Below are positions 63,874 through 64,000 of a stretch of DNA of 64,000 bases, one piece after another. The notes below the pieces were generated by a model that worked only from the letters and a program-made list of their open reading frames with translations, had not been told where the DNA came from and searched no databases. How positions within the stretch are numbered: position 1 is the stretch's first letter; every line of letters begins with the position of its first letter. The position numbers and the translations under genes were made by a program. The stretch is from Arthrobacter sp. AFG7.2 (GTDB taxonomy: Bacteria > Actinomycetota > Actinomycetes > Actinomycetales > Micrococcaceae), in assembly GCF_002892835.1 (NCBI RefSeq), contig NZ_PJMB01000009.1, positions 88,523 to 152,522 on the forward strand, given 5' to 3'.

Positions 63874-64000
63874 GGGGACTGCCCCGGCTTTTGTTGACTC
63901 GGGGTCTTAGGCCGCTTTGAGCGCGGCCCGGTTGATTGTTTCATATTCGATGGGTGTGAGTTTTCCCAGCCGTCTTTGCCGTCGCCGGCGAATGCTGAGG
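63874..64000 (-). mobile_element. IS3-family-like insertion sequence, right part outside the window
   Basis: The window ends inside the element. A GGGGACTGCCCC stretch (63874-63885) may be its terminal sequence, directly beyond the truncated membrane-protein gene. On the minus strand the transposase C-terminus follows. The left boundary is approximate; terminal repeats and target duplication cannot be checked without the other end. Confidence 0.55.
63907..64000 (-). CDS. IS3-like transposase, C-terminal fragment
   Basis: The last 30 residues of a transposase, read on the minus strand up to the stop TAA at 63907-63909. They end R-R-L-G-K-L-T-P-I-E-Y-E-T-I-N-R-A-A-L-K-A-A, matching the C-terminal pattern of IS3-family OrfB proteins (R-R-H-S-x-L-G-x-x-T-P-x-E-F-E). 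The start lies outside the window. Confidence 0.65.
   Translation of the reverse strand, partial: LSIRRRRQRRLGKLTPIEYETINRAALKAA

Overview
The window is high-GC actinobacterial DNA, most likely from the Arthrobacter / Pseudarthrobacter group (Micrococcaceae). I base this on codon bias, GTG/TTG starts, an Rpf-type resuscitation-promoting factor, bioB followed by the actinobacterial auxiliary gene bsaP, a DUF6318 lipoprotein, a MSMEG_6728-family protein and the mix of transporters. It is a chromosomal segment, cut at both ends: a MarR gene is truncated at the left edge and an IS3-like transposase at the right edge. I saw no rRNA, tRNA or CRISPR array.

Left part (0-9.6 kb): a MarR-type regulator end and a 14-TM drug/H+ antiporter, a heterodimeric ABC exporter with complementary degenerate nucleotide sites, a thioesterase, a small membrane protein, then a histidine kinase and response regulator in divergent orientation, followed by an HPt-like protein without its phospho-histidine. 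9.8-14 kb: an orphan Vsr repair endonuclease, an FMN-binding PNPOx-like protein, bioB-bsaP, and a divergent NCS1 permease across a 21-bp palindrome. 14-31.7 kb: secreted proteins, an old-yellow-enzyme reductase, Tex, a ZIP-like transporter, small unknown proteins, Rpf, a UvrA paralogue, adenosine deaminase, a winged-helix/X25 fusion and acylphosphatase.

31.7-38.3 kb is a leftward block with a RecB-like nuclease/helicase, TerC and RecQ. 38.5-42.7 kb groups a FdhF/YdeP molybdoenzyme, a DUF6457 protein and a glutathione-independent-type formaldehyde dehydrogenase, suggesting C1 or formaldehyde detoxification. 43-52 kb carries a 95-bp near-palindromic intergenic element, a beta-lactamase-like hydrolase, three MFS exporters, an ArsR-AHSA1 fusion with a candidate operator, and a marR-MFS operon behind two abutting 13-bp operator-like repeats.

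52-58.7 kb is a sugar-utilisation operon: GH42 beta-galactosidase, two LplB/YtcP-type permeases, a lipoprotein binding protein and a YesL protein. The last 5 kb is more accessory. It holds a pentapeptide-repeat gene remnant with an internal 86-bp inversion, a dihydrofolate-reductase-like gene, and a stand-alone phenylalanyl-tRNA-synthetase-like protein with a C-terminal FDX-ACB domain, preceded by a possible 23-codon leader ORF. After these come an alpha/beta hydrolase, several orphan small proteins, and a small membrane-protein gene truncated by an IS3-family element. The most unusual loci are the PheRS-like ligase with its leader, the inverted pseudogene, the enlarged bsaP with a perfect internal hairpin, the HPt-like protein without histidine, and the winged-helix/X25 fusion.
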